A DNA stretch of 12,491 bases, from assembly GCA_023422555.1 (NCBI GenBank), contig JAFAGQ010000328.1:1-12491 (forward strand). Reading direction: 5' to 3'. The DNA comes from Pseudomonadota bacterium (GTDB lineage Bacteria; Pseudomonadota; Gammaproteobacteria; Burkholderiales; Burkholderiaceae_B). Position numbers and translations under genes: made by a program. Below the pieces are notes generated by a model that saw only the letters and a list, made by a program, of their open reading frames with translations, had not been told where the DNA came from and made no database searches. Positions 6,731-12,491 of the stretch are shown here, piece by piece. Positions within the stretch are counted from its first letter, which is position 1. The number at the start of each line of letters is the position of its first letter.

Positions 6731-7648
6731 ATGAGTACCGTCAGTTTCACAACGGTCGATGTTTTCACTTCTACGCGCTTCGAGGGCAACCCGCTGGCCG
6801 TCATCACCGATGCGCGTGGTCTGGATGATGCTGTAATGCAAAAGATCGCAGCGGAGTTCGGCTATTCAGAAATTACATTCGTGTTGCCCCCCGAGAACCC
6901 GGAGAATACTGCGCGGGTACGAATTTTCACCCCCATCTCGGAGATCCCATTTGCAGGCCACCCGAATGTGGGAACGGCTTATGTGCTCGGTCAGCAGCCT
7001 GAGGTCTTTGGAAAGCCTGTTGGCTCAGCGCTGCGGTTTGAAGAAAAAGCCGGTCTTGTTTGCGTGGATCTGAAGCGGGATAGCAATCAGGTTCTGTCCG
7101 CATCAATTCGGGCACCGCAGCCCTTATCTACCGGCAGAACAATCAGCCCGGAGACCGTTGCACGCTGTGTTTCTATCCCGGCAGAGGCAGTGCGCACATC
7201 AACCCACAGCCCAATGGTTGTTTCTGTGGGATTGGACTTTGTTGTGGCAGAATTGGCCGATCTGTCGGCGCTCGCGCTTGCCAGACCAAATCTGGCATAT
7301 TTCAAAGAGGCAGCCGGTCAGAACCGGAAGGGCAATCACGACTTTTCTCTCTTTGTGTATGTCAGGTCTTCCGAATCCCCCTGGCATGTCCGCGCTCGCA
7401 TGTTTGCACCGCTGGACAATGTTGCTGAAGATCCGGCCACGGGCAGCGCATCCGCGGCACTTGGTGCCTATCTGGTCTCACTAGTCCCCGAAACTGACAT
7501 TGTCAGATCGCTCACCATAGAGCAGGGAGTGGAAATGGGTCGACGCAGCCTGATTAATATCGATGTAACAAAGAGCGCAGGAAAAATCACAGATGTAGCT
7601 ATTGGCGGCTCCTGCGTACCGGTGATTACAGGTGAAATAGCCTGTTAG
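6731..7648 (+). CDS. PhzF-family isomerase/epimerase-like protein
   Basis: 305 residues, full length for the family, which adopts the diaminopimelate-epimerase fold with two similar lobes. The N-terminal signature is TVDVFTSTRFEGNPLAVI. Glu47 (FGYSEITFV) matches the catalytic glutamate of phenazine-biosynthesis PhzF. FAGHP (74-78) and the C-terminal EDPATGSA (233-240) form the two phosphate-like and helix-cap loops typical of the fold. No phenazine genes are nearby, so this is one of the many PhzF paralogues of unknown substrate. The ATG at 6731 has TGGAG five bases upstream. The downstream epoxide hydrolase lies 100 bp away with its own promoter, so the two are probably separately transcribed but share an upstream motif. 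Confidence 0.9.
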   Translation: MSTVSFTTVDVFTSTRFEGNPLAVITDARGLDDAVMQKIAAEFGYSEITFVLPPENPENTARVRIFTPISEIPFAGHPNVGTAYVLGQQPEVFGKPVGSALRFEEKAGLVCVDLKRDSNQVLSASIRAPQPLSTGRTISPETVARCVSIPAEAVRTSTHSPMVVSVGLDFVVAELADLSALALARPNLAYFKEAAGQNRKGNHDFSLFVYVRSSESPWHVRARMFAPLDNVAEDPATGSASAALGAYLVSLVPETDIVRSLTIEQGVEMGRRSLINIDVTKSAGKITDVAIGGSCVPVITGEIAC

Positions 7649-7692
7649 TTGTGCCTTGCTACCGGGGTTGCGTCATCGGTAATGCAATTGGC

Positions 7693-7726
7693 GCAGTTTG
7701 AGTCTCGCCATGCTACAGTTCAATAT
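7693..7726 (+). promoter_or_regulatory. Sigma70-type promoter of the epoxide hydrolase gene
   Basis: TTGAGT (7698-7703), a 17-bp spacer and CAATAT (7721-7726) place transcription start near 7733, about 15 bases before the chosen ATG at 7749. The first 22 bases of this element repeat the sequence upstream of the PhzF-like gene (6639-6659). The possible earlier starts (TTG 7698, ATG 7710) would lie inside the promoter, which argues against them. Confidence 0.5.
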
Positions 7727-7748
7727 CCAATTCCGGCGCGAGAAAAAA

Positions 7749-8894
7749 ATGGCTATTGAACGCTTCAAGATCGATTTTCCGCAGCAACAACTCGACGATC
7801 TATACGCCAGATTGGAGAAAACGCGTTGGCCAATACAACCGAAAGGAACAGGGTGGGAACGCGGCACAGAAATGGAAACGCTGCAACGCCTGCTCGACTA
7901 CTGGCTAAAGGAATTTGACTGGAGAAAACAGGAAGCGGCGTTAAACAGATTCTCACACTATCGATGCAATATCGAAGGCGTGAATATCCATTTCATTCGT
8001 GAGCCGGGCAAGGGCGCCAATCCAATGCCGCTGATTCTGACTCATGGCTGGCCTGATTCTTTCGTTCGTTATCAGAAGGTGATTTCAATGCTGGCTGATC
8101 CTGGCAGCCACGGAGGAGATCCAAACGATGCGTTTGAGGTGATTGTTCCATCGGTTCCGGGATTTGGCCTGTCAGGAAGCCCGGAAAAACCGGGTATTAA
8201 TAATTCAACGGTTGCGGGTCTCTGGCATCGTCTAATGACAGAAGCGCTCGGGTTTGCACGTTTTGGCGCAGGCGGGGGCGATGTTGGGTCGAGTGTCACT
8301 CGTTATTTGGCGTCACTGCATCCCGAGGCGCTGGCTGGCATTCATCTGACTGATGTCGGTATTATTCGCATCCTGCTGTCCCAGCAGGATGCCTCAACGC
8401 TCACCGAAGAAGAGCAGCGTTACGGCAAAAGTGTACAAGCATGGCTGAATACCGAGGCGGCCTATATTTCGATGCAAGGGACAAAGCCCTGGACGTTGGC
8501 ATATGCCCTGAACGATTCGCCCGCAGGACTCGCGGCATGGATTGTTGAAAAATTCATGTCCTGGAGTGACTGCAAGGGAGATCTTCTTGGCTATTTTGGT
8601 GCCGATGAATTGTTGACGAACATCATGCTGTACTGGCTGACCGAAACGAGTGGTTCTTCCGCGAATATTTATTACGACAATTTGCATTCGCTACCGCCAT
8701 TGGGCGATATCAGCGTGCCTACCGGCGTCGCACTTTTCTCTGCCGATGTATTGCCGCCGCCAAAATCCTGGGTAGAGAAGCACTTCAATCTTGTTCAATG
8801 GACCGAAATTTCAGGCGGAGGGCACTTTACTGCGATGGAGAAGCCAGAGCAATTTGTTGAAGATATTCGTCAATTTTTCAGACCGCTGCGGTAG
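7749..8894 (+). CDS. Epoxide hydrolase family protein (EHN domain plus alpha/beta hydrolase)
   Basis: 381 residues from ATG 7749, the usual family length. The N-terminal EHN domain begins FKIDFPQQQLDDLYARLEKTRWP. The alpha/beta-hydrolase core has HGWPDSF (from residue 99, oxyanion-hole motif), the PSVPGFGLSG strand, the nucleophile elbow GGGDVGSS with Asp178, and the C-terminal catalytic His359 in GGGHFTAMEKP. QGTKPWTLAYALNDSPAGLAAWI is the characteristic cap/Tyr region (Tyr239 is a candidate ring-opening tyrosine). Such enzymes add water to an epoxide to give a diol; the substrate is unknown. There is no signal peptide, so it is cytoplasmic. The ribosome site is weak (GCGAGAAA). It converges with the small membrane protein gene 30 bp downstream. 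Confidence 0.9.
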   Translation: MAIERFKIDFPQQQLDDLYARLEKTRWPIQPKGTGWERGTEMETLQRLLDYWLKEFDWRKQEAALNRFSHYRCNIEGVNIHFIREPGKGANPMPLILTHGWPDSFVRYQKVISMLADPGSHGGDPNDAFEVIVPSVPGFGLSGSPEKPGINNSTVAGLWHRLMTEALGFARFGAGGGDVGSSVTRYLASLHPEALAGIHLTDVGIIRILLSQQDASTLTEEEQRYGKSVQAWLNTEAAYISMQGTKPWTLAYALNDSPAGLAAWIVEKFMSWSDCKGDLLGYFGADELLTNIMLYWLTETSGSSANIYYDNLHSLPPLGDISVPTGVALFSADVLPPPKSWVEKHFNLVQWTEISGGGHFTAMEKPEQFVEDIRQFFRPLR

Positions 8895-8918
8895 ATTGAA
8901 CTTTACGGCGTGTACAAG

Positions 8919-8932
8919 CTCCGTCTACGGAG
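8919..8932. terminator. Short hairpin between convergent genes (weak terminator candidate)
   Basis: CTCCGT and ACGGAG form a 6-bp perfect dyad with a 2-4 base loop, 24 bases after the epoxide hydrolase stop and overlapping the stop codon of the opposite small gene. A short run of T (8939-8942) follows on the + strand after six other bases. It is too small to be confident. Confidence 0.3.
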
Positions 8933-9083
8933 TCGTGGATTTTCCTCGTAACTGGGTAATGATCAGCCCTGCGACAAAGCCAACGATAGTGCCAATGGCG
9001 ATATATCCAAGAGCAACACCAATGCTCAGCCCGATTGCGGTGCACGAGGCAATGAACGATCCAGAATTATTACACTTGAACAT
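8925..9083 (-). CDS. Small single-pass membrane protein, 52 residues
   Basis: Not recognised as a named family. The frame runs from ATG (9081-9083) to TAG (8925-8927). The N-terminus is short and polar (MFKCNNSGSFIASCT). A Gly-rich hydrophobic helix follows (about 17-43: AIGLSIGVALGYIAIGTIVG then FVAGLII) and the tail is positive (QLRGKSTTP), so the C-terminus probably faces the cytoplasm. GVALG and GTIVG suit helix packing. GAGGA lies eight bases before the ATG, and a perfect TATAAT (minus strand, 9118-9123) lies 35 bases upstream, though without a clear -35. It follows the AraC-type gene by 68 bases on the same strand and could also be read through from it. The frame composition (Ile/Val/Gly/Ala) and signals make it more likely real than chance. 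Function is unknown. Confidence 0.65.
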   Translation of the reverse strand: MFKCNNSGSFIASCTAIGLSIGVALGYIAIGTIVGFVAGLIITQLRGKSTTP

Positions 9084-9117
9084 GCTGGTGATCCTCGATG
9101 TTGGCTAGTGAGTATTG

Positions 9118-9123
9118 ATTATA
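9118..9123 (-). promoter_or_regulatory. Consensus -10 box for the small membrane protein gene
   Basis: Read on the minus strand this is TATAAT, with expected transcription start near 9111 and a leader of about 28 bases containing GAGGA. The hexamer 17 bp upstream is AGGGGT, a poor -35, so any activity would need an activator or relaxed -35 contact. Confidence 0.4.
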
Positions 9124-9151
9124 GGAACAAATGAAATCGAACCCCTTCAAT

Positions 9152-9961
9152 TCACTGCAGCATCGCAAAATACTGTGCCGGTGGCTTGCCCAGTGCCTTC
9201 TTGAACATCGTGATAAATGCGCTGACTGAGTCGTAGCCCAGATTGCCAGCCACTTGTTGCACGGTGGCACCTGAAGAAAGCTGGCGCAGGGCGATTATCA
9301 GGTGCAGTTGCTGTCGCCAGCGCCCAAAGGTCAGGCCCGTTTCACGCAAGACCAGGCGTGCCAGGGTGCGGTCACTCATGGCGAGCTTTTCGGCCCACTG
9401 CACAAGCGTCCTGCGGTCTGCAGGGTATGCAACCAAATGATCGGCGATCGTTCTGATTTTTGGGTTATCCGAGATCGGTAAATGTAGTTGCTGTACGGGG
9501 GCGACGGCCAGTTGCTCAAGCAGTACGGTAACCAGTCGGGCAGTGGGTCCTTCATTGGGGTACGCGCGATCCTGATCTGCCAGGAATCGAATCAGTTCCC
9601 GCAACAACGGACTGATAGCCAGCGTGCAGCAATCCTCGGGCATGCCCAATGCATCAGGTTCAATGAACAAAAAATAAATTCTGGCATTGTCGGTAGCTCG
9701 GTTGCTGTGAGGCATGTTTCCAGGAATCCACACTGCGTGTTGGGGAGGCACCATCCACAATGCCCCAGGAACCTCGCATGTCACAGCGCCCTGCAAGGCC
9801 ATGACCAATTGTCCTTTGCGATGCCGGTGCACAGGCTGTTCGACATCGTTCTGATCGACTTTGATCTGACAGGCCACTGCGGGGCGGTAATCTTCGTCAG
9901 GTTCGAATGCCTGAAGCGACTGCGACAGCACACTCTCATTCGTCATCTTCACATTTGGCAT
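9152..9961 (-). CDS. nimR: AraC-family transcriptional regulator with N-terminal cupin domain (NimR-like)
   Basis: 269 residues. The N-terminal sensor cupin (about 40-100) has HRHRKGQLVMALQG with His45/His47 and VPPQHAVWIPGNMPH. The C-terminal DNA-binding domain (about 165-269) contains two helix-turn-helices, LVQWAEKLAMSDRTLARLV and VQQVAGNLGYDSVSAFITMF, then KKALGKPPAQYF. It is divergent from a CynX/NimT-type exporter gene, the same arrangement as E. coli nimR (yeaM) and nimT (yeaN), where NimR controls the 2-nitroimidazole exporter. Orthology is inferred from context and length, so the symbol is tentative. The start is uncertain: ATG 9961 lies inside a perfect dyad (9951-9972), and ATG 9946, five codons in, is an alternative. 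Both have weak ribosome sites. Confidence 0.87.
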   Translation of the reverse strand: MPNVKMTNESVLSQSLQAFEPDEDYRPAVACQIKVDQNDVEQPVHRHRKGQLVMALQGAVTCEVPGALWMVPPQHAVWIPGNMPHSNRATDNARIYFLFIEPDALGMPEDCCTLAISPLLRELIRFLADQDRAYPNEGPTARLVTVLLEQLAVAPVQQLHLPISDNPKIRTIADHLVAYPADRRTLVQWAEKLAMSDRTLARLVLRETGLTFGRWRQQLHLIIALRQLSSGATVQQVAGNLGYDSVSAFITMFKKALGKPPAQYFAMLQ

Positions 9962-9972
9962 TTTTCAAATGT
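9951..9972. promoter_or_regulatory. Inverted repeat over the start of the AraC-family gene
   Basis: ACATTTG (9951-9957) and CAAATGT (9966-9972) are perfect 7-bp arms around GCATTTTT, spanning the annotated ATG of the regulator. It could act as an autoregulatory site or as a leader hairpin limiting translation if the downstream ATG (9946) is used. Confidence 0.4.
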
Positions 9973-10011
9973 CATAATTTGGATATCATCTGTCATTGCT
10001 TCTATATTACA
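9970..10011. promoter_or_regulatory. Candidate AraC-family operator: tandem repeat, 21-bp period
   Basis: TGTCAT occurs at 9970 and again at 9991. The two 21-base units also match at TT (offset 9-10) and ATAT (offset 13-16), 13 of 21 positions in all. AraC-type proteins bind two direct half-sites about two helical turns apart, and this lies between the regulator and its divergent exporter. The second unit includes TATATT (10003-10008), a possible -10 of the exporter with TTGGAT (9979-9984) 18 bp upstream, so binding would cover the promoter and suits repression. Confidence 0.55.
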
Positions 10012-10058
10012 TCACAAGCCTGGGCCGTAGAATACGGTTATTCCCAGATATTGGATAG

Positions 10059-11267
10059 ATGATGGATTCCGAAACACATAACAAGGTCAGCCACGCAAGG
10101 CGGACGCAGTCTCTGGCCAATGCGCTGCTTGTGATTGGCATTCTGCTGATTGCCGCCAACCTGAGGGCACCGTTTACCGGTGTGCCACCATTGCTAGGCA
10201 TGATTCGAGCCGATCTGGGGTTGGGTGCCACAGCCGCCAGCGTGTTGACAACCCTGCCATTGCTGGCGTTTGCACTGATCTCGCCTTTCGGCTCTCTGTT
10301 TGCGCGTGAGTACGGACTGGAGCGGGCGCTCTTCGGCGCGCTGATTGCTATTGCAGCCGGCATATTAATGCGTTCGTCGGGTGCCGTATGGATGCTTTAT
10401 CTGGGTACCGGACTGATCGGCGCGGGTATTGCAGTTGGCAATGTTTTGCTGCCCAGCCTGGTGAAGCGGGATTTTCCGGACAATATTGCGGCAATGACAG
10501 GCGCCTATGCGATTTCGATGGGGATTGCTGCCGCGCTGTTTTCTGCAGCGGCGGTCCCATTGGCACACACCTGGGGCTGGCTCGGCACGCTTGCCGCTTT
10601 TATCGTGCTACCGCTGATCGCCATCGCTGTATGGGTTTTCCAGCTTGGTAGTCGTTCAAAACCCACTACAGATACGGCAACGCCGCCTCATGGTGGAAGA
10701 ATCTGGCACTCTGCTCTGGCCTGGCAAGTCACGTTTTTTCTGGGTCTGAACTCGACCATTTATTACATTGCTATTGGTTATCTTCCGGCGATTCTGGTGG
10801 ACGCAGGTCTGACACCCGAACGTGCAGGTTCCTTGCATGGAATATTGCAGTTGGCGACGGCGATCCCCGGTTTGTTGATGGCGCCGATACTACGCCGCCT
10901 GCAAGATCAGCGCATTCCTGCAGCGGCAGTCGCACTAATGTCAACCATTGCCCTGGTCGGGATCCTGCTTGCTCCGCAATGGGCACTGGTCTGGTCCATT
11001 CTATTTGGTCTGGGCACAGGGGCGGGAATCATTCTTGGTCTTAGTTTTATCGGTCTGCGATCCGGTAATGCCGTTCTGGCAGGTGCACTATCCGGCATGT
11101 CACAGTGCATCGGATATCTGTTGGCAGCAGCCGGACCACCGTTGATCGCTGTGATGCATGAGTCGCTGGGCGGGTGGCAGTGGCCGCTATGTACCTGCAT
11201 AGGATTATCGCTTCTGGCTGCGATGGTTGGTGTGTTGGTGGGAAGAGATCGGCAGATTGGTGCGTAG
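10059..11267 (+). CDS. nimT: MFS exporter of the CynX/NimT family
   Basis: 402 residues with about twelve hydrophobic segments, typical of CynX/NimT transporters (around 390-400). The family N-terminal motif NLRAPFTGVPPLLGMIRADLGL starts at Asn34, after a short polar N-terminus. Helix motifs such as GTGLIGAGIAVGNVLLPSLVKRDFP and, in the second half, GLGTGAGIILGLSFIGLRSG are also typical. E. coli NimT exports 2-nitroimidazole and CynX is linked to cyanate; the substrate here is unknown. It starts at tandem ATGs (10059 and 10062) after TTGGATAG, and the second gives better Shine-Dalgarno spacing. It is divergent from the AraC-family gene with 97 bp between them, and a strong hairpin follows the stop. 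The symbol rests on the pair arrangement. Confidence 0.88.
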   Translation: MMDSETHNKVSHARRTQSLANALLVIGILLIAANLRAPFTGVPPLLGMIRADLGLGATAASVLTTLPLLAFALISPFGSLFAREYGLERALFGALIAIAAGILMRSSGAVWMLYLGTGLIGAGIAVGNVLLPSLVKRDFPDNIAAMTGAYAISMGIAAALFSAAAVPLAHTWGWLGTLAAFIVLPLIAIAVWVFQLGSRSKPTTDTATPPHGGRIWHSALAWQVTFFLGLNSTIYYIAIGYLPAILVDAGLTPERAGSLHGILQLATAIPGLLMAPILRRLQDQRIPAAAVALMSTIALVGILLAPQWALVWSILFGLGTGAGIILGLSFIGLRSGNAVLAGALSGMSQCIGYLLAAAGPPLIAVMHESLGGWQWPLCTCIGLSLLAAMVGVLVGRDRQIGA

Positions 11268-11295
11268 GACTTCCTGGATCGGCAGCGTAGTTTGC

Positions 11296-11321
11296 GCGGC
11301 AATCGAAAAAGAGATTGCCGC
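11296..11321. terminator. Bidirectional hairpin between the exporter and higA
   Basis: GCGGCAATC (11296-11304) pairs perfectly with GATTGCCGC (11313-11321) around an A-rich 8-base loop. It lies 28 bases after the exporter stop and 5 bases from the higA stop on the other strand. Neither side has a long T-run (CATTTC follows on +), so it may also be an mRNA 3'-end stabiliser. Confidence 0.6.
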
Positions 11322-11326
11322 ACATT

Positions 11327-11605
11327 TCAATCAACCAGTGAAGAGACCTTACCGAGATCTTTATGCATGATTTTGGACAACTCATAATTAGTCTGAAGGT
11401 CCATCCAGAACCGTGCATTGCTAAGTCCCGCCTTTTCAAGGCGTACAGCCATCTCTGGACTGATTCCAATGTGTCCATTTAGCAGTCGTGATAGGGTGGT
11501 TCTGGAAACTCCTAGTCTTGCCGCTGCTTCGGTAATATCCAAGCCAGAGGGTTCAATGACATCAACCCGTATCAATTCGCCTGGATGAGGATGATTTTTC
11601 ATCAT
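11327..11605 (-). CDS. higA: HigA-family antitoxin
   Basis: 92 residues, normal length. It begins MMKNHPHPGELIRVDVIEPSGL, the HigA N-terminal signature (HPGE-I). A helix-turn-helix XRE-type domain follows (about 24-60: ITEAAARLGVSRTTLSRLLNG then HIGISPEMAVRLEKA) and then FWMDLQTNYELSKI, the usual C-terminal helix. It should neutralise HigB and repress the operon by binding the palindrome upstream of higB. The Shine-Dalgarno AAAGGG overlaps the higB stop codon (TAAAGGG), so translation is coupled. The second Met could be the true start. All family elements are intact. Confidence 0.93.
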   Translation of the reverse strand: MMKNHPHPGELIRVDVIEPSGLDITEAAARLGVSRTTLSRLLNGHIGISPEMAVRLEKAGLSNARFWMDLQTNYELSKIMHKDLGKVSSLVD

Positions 11606-11617
11606 GGTGTTTGCCCT

Positions 11618-11896
11618 TTAGTGATAGTCCAGATAATTTACCAACTCAACATCGGTATCAATAAACCTGAAGATTATCCGCCAGTTTCCACTCACGGTGA
11701 TTGAGTAGAATCCTTGGTATATACCCTTGAGCATATGGAGTCTGAGTCCTGGCAGGTTCAGGCATTCTGGCGATGTAGCAGCATCCAGATAGGCTAACAA
11801 TTGTCGCAATCTTTCCGCGTGTGCGGGTAATACGCCTCTGATTGATCCCGTTCTATACAAGGTTTCCAAACCTTTATGCTTGAAAGAAATAATCAT
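11618..11896 (-). CDS. higB: HigB-family toxin (RelE/ParE superfamily mRNA interferase)
   Basis: 92 residues from ATG 11896. HigB cleaves mRNA on the ribosome when not bound by HigA. The sequence opens with MIISFKHKGLETLYRTGSIRG, typical of the family. It contains LRQLLAYLDAATSPECLNLPGLRLHMLKG and ends GFYSITVSGNWRIIFRF plus VELVNYLDYH, the core strands with the conserved Trp-Arg and the terminal DYH. A longer frame reaches ATG 11950, but that codon lies inside the operator/promoter (transcription start predicted near 11927), so the shorter start is chosen even though its ribosome site is weak (GGGAAG about 13 bases away, GTGG nearer). It precedes higA by 12 bases; toxin-first order is typical of higBA. 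Confidence 0.92.
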   Translation of the reverse strand: MIISFKHKGLETLYRTGSIRGVLPAHAERLRQLLAYLDAATSPECLNLPGLRLHMLKGIYQGFYSITVSGNWRIIFRFIDTDVELVNYLDYH

Positions 11897-11933
11897 TGAT
11901 ACCACGTGACTTCCCAACAGTAGGTTAATATGA

Positions 11934-11962
11934 ATTGTAGCATGTTGCATAACGTGCTACAA
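11934..11962 (-). promoter_or_regulatory. higBA promoter embedded in a 28-bp palindrome (HigA operator)
   Basis: On the minus strand, TTGTAG (11957-11962), a 17-bp spacer and TACAAT (11934-11939) form a good sigma70 promoter. The same DNA is a palindrome (11935-11962): arms TTGTAGCA and TGCTACAA, then one mismatched pair, then GTT/AAC around GCAT, so 11 of 12 arm positions pair. A repressor on this dyad would cover both the -35 and -10, giving the autorepression expected for HigA or the HigBA complex. Confidence 0.75.
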
Positions 11963-12387
11963 GAGTCCATTTATGTGTTTTTTCTAACAGCTCGCTTGTT
12001 TGTCGAGCGTTCAAAATGGACCATTCTAACCACGGAAAGAACTGGCCGCATATTAAAGAGATAAATGCGTCCATCCTCTGGAACTACCATATGTAGTAAT
12101 TCTGGATACAGCAGTTTGAGTAAAACCTGGTGATTCACCGAGCCAATCCAGATATACACACGGACTCCGCGAACAACGCAGTATCGATTCGTTATGACAC
12201 TGCAGAAAACGTAAGATGGATGAATCTCACCCCCCACAATGCCCGCCGAACTATGCCATCTGCCGCCTCGCCGCGCCCAAAGTTGTAGAATGTCAGAATA
12301 ACGCTTTGAACCCTGGCAGCGATCAACGACATCACAATTGACATCTGGAGGGTACTCGCGCCCAAATAGTATGAATCACGAGACAAG
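11963..12387. other. 425-bp stretch without a convincing gene
   Basis: Two overlapping minus-strand frames exist: 11971-12237 (88 codons, GTG start) and 12192-12407 (71 codons). Neither has a recognisable domain or a good ribosome site, and the second would overlap the start of the MFS gene. The contents look like eroded or non-coding sequence next to the toxin-antitoxin operon. It must also hold the promoter of the right-hand MFS gene, which I could not define. No tRNA, clear repeat or integrase remnant is visible. Confidence 0.5.
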
Positions 12388-12491
12388 ATGAAACACGCTA
12401 CGCCCATTTGGCTTGCACCAATCGCTGCTATTCTTACCCTTCAAACCACCTCATCGTTTCTGTCTCGTCTGATCCCCATCATTACACCCGC
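12388..12491 (+). CDS. MFS transporter (N-terminal fragment, runs off the window)
   Basis: The ATG at 12388 opens a frame of 34 complete codons to the window end: MKHATPIWLAPIAAILTLQT then TSSFLSRLIPIITP. A short basic N-terminus leads into a first transmembrane helix ending in SFLSRLIPIITP, the pattern of an MFS helix 1 with its conserved Arg/Pro loop. The upstream sequence offers only a weak ribosome site (CACGAGACAAG). The substrate cannot be predicted from this piece. The extent is limited by the window, not by a break. Confidence 0.65.
   Translation, partial: MKHATPIWLAPIAAILTLQTTSSFLSRLIPIITP

Noticed and set aside
9488..10030. 180-codon + strand frame antisense to the AraC-family gene
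   Set aside because: It is a shadow of the regulator, whose cupin and helix-turn-helix motifs are unambiguous, and it has no sensible start context.
11047..11478. 143-codon minus-strand frame spanning the end of the exporter and part of higA
   Set aside because: It overlaps two well-supported genes and the hairpin between them. The translation has no family resemblance.
11897..11950. Extended N-terminus of HigB from ATG 11950
   Set aside because: These codons overlap the operator palindrome and lie upstream of the predicted transcription start. HigB proteins normally begin at the MIISF-type sequence.

Overview
The window looks like chromosomal DNA from a betaproteobacterium, most likely Burkholderiales and possibly the Alcaligenaceae. 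The reasons are a tripartite tricarboxylate transporter (a family strongly expanded there), a NimR/NimT-like pair, an EHN-type epoxide hydrolase and moderate base composition. This placement is inference from gene content; no marker gene is present.

Layout. The left end holds the last codons of tctB and a complete tctA (membrane subunits of a carboxylate uptake system, + strand), closed by a long G·U-containing terminator hairpin and a 7-bp tandem repeat. Converging on them is a minus-strand two-component operon: an OmpR/PhoB-type response regulator whose stop overlaps the start of its histidine kinase. A 433-bp intergenic region separates the regulator from a divergent ketopantoate-reductase-family gene. 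It carries three direct repeats at exact 11-bp steps, the spacing used by OmpR-family regulators. Next come a DUF488/YeaO-like protein (+), a DUF1835/DUF3658 protein (-), a PhzF-like isomerase (+) and an epoxide hydrolase (+). The last two share a near-identical upstream motif.

The right half has an unlisted 52-residue single-TM small membrane protein (-) with its own TATAAT box and Shine-Dalgarno, an AraC-family regulator (-), and a divergent CynX/NimT-type MFS exporter (+). The regulator/exporter intergenic region carries a 21-bp-spaced tandem repeat typical of AraC-family operators. A bidirectional hairpin then separates the exporter from a higBA toxin-antitoxin operon (-). The higBA promoter is embedded in a 28-bp palindrome, almost certainly the HigA operator. 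About 425 bp without a convincing gene follow, and the window ends inside the N-terminus of another MFS transporter (+).

Most of the window is ordinary accessory metabolism, transport and regulation. I did not find a clearly new multi-gene system. The observations most worth following are the small membrane protein, the three operator architectures (two-component regulator, AraC, HigA), and the promoter-like motif shared by the PhzF and epoxide hydrolase genes.
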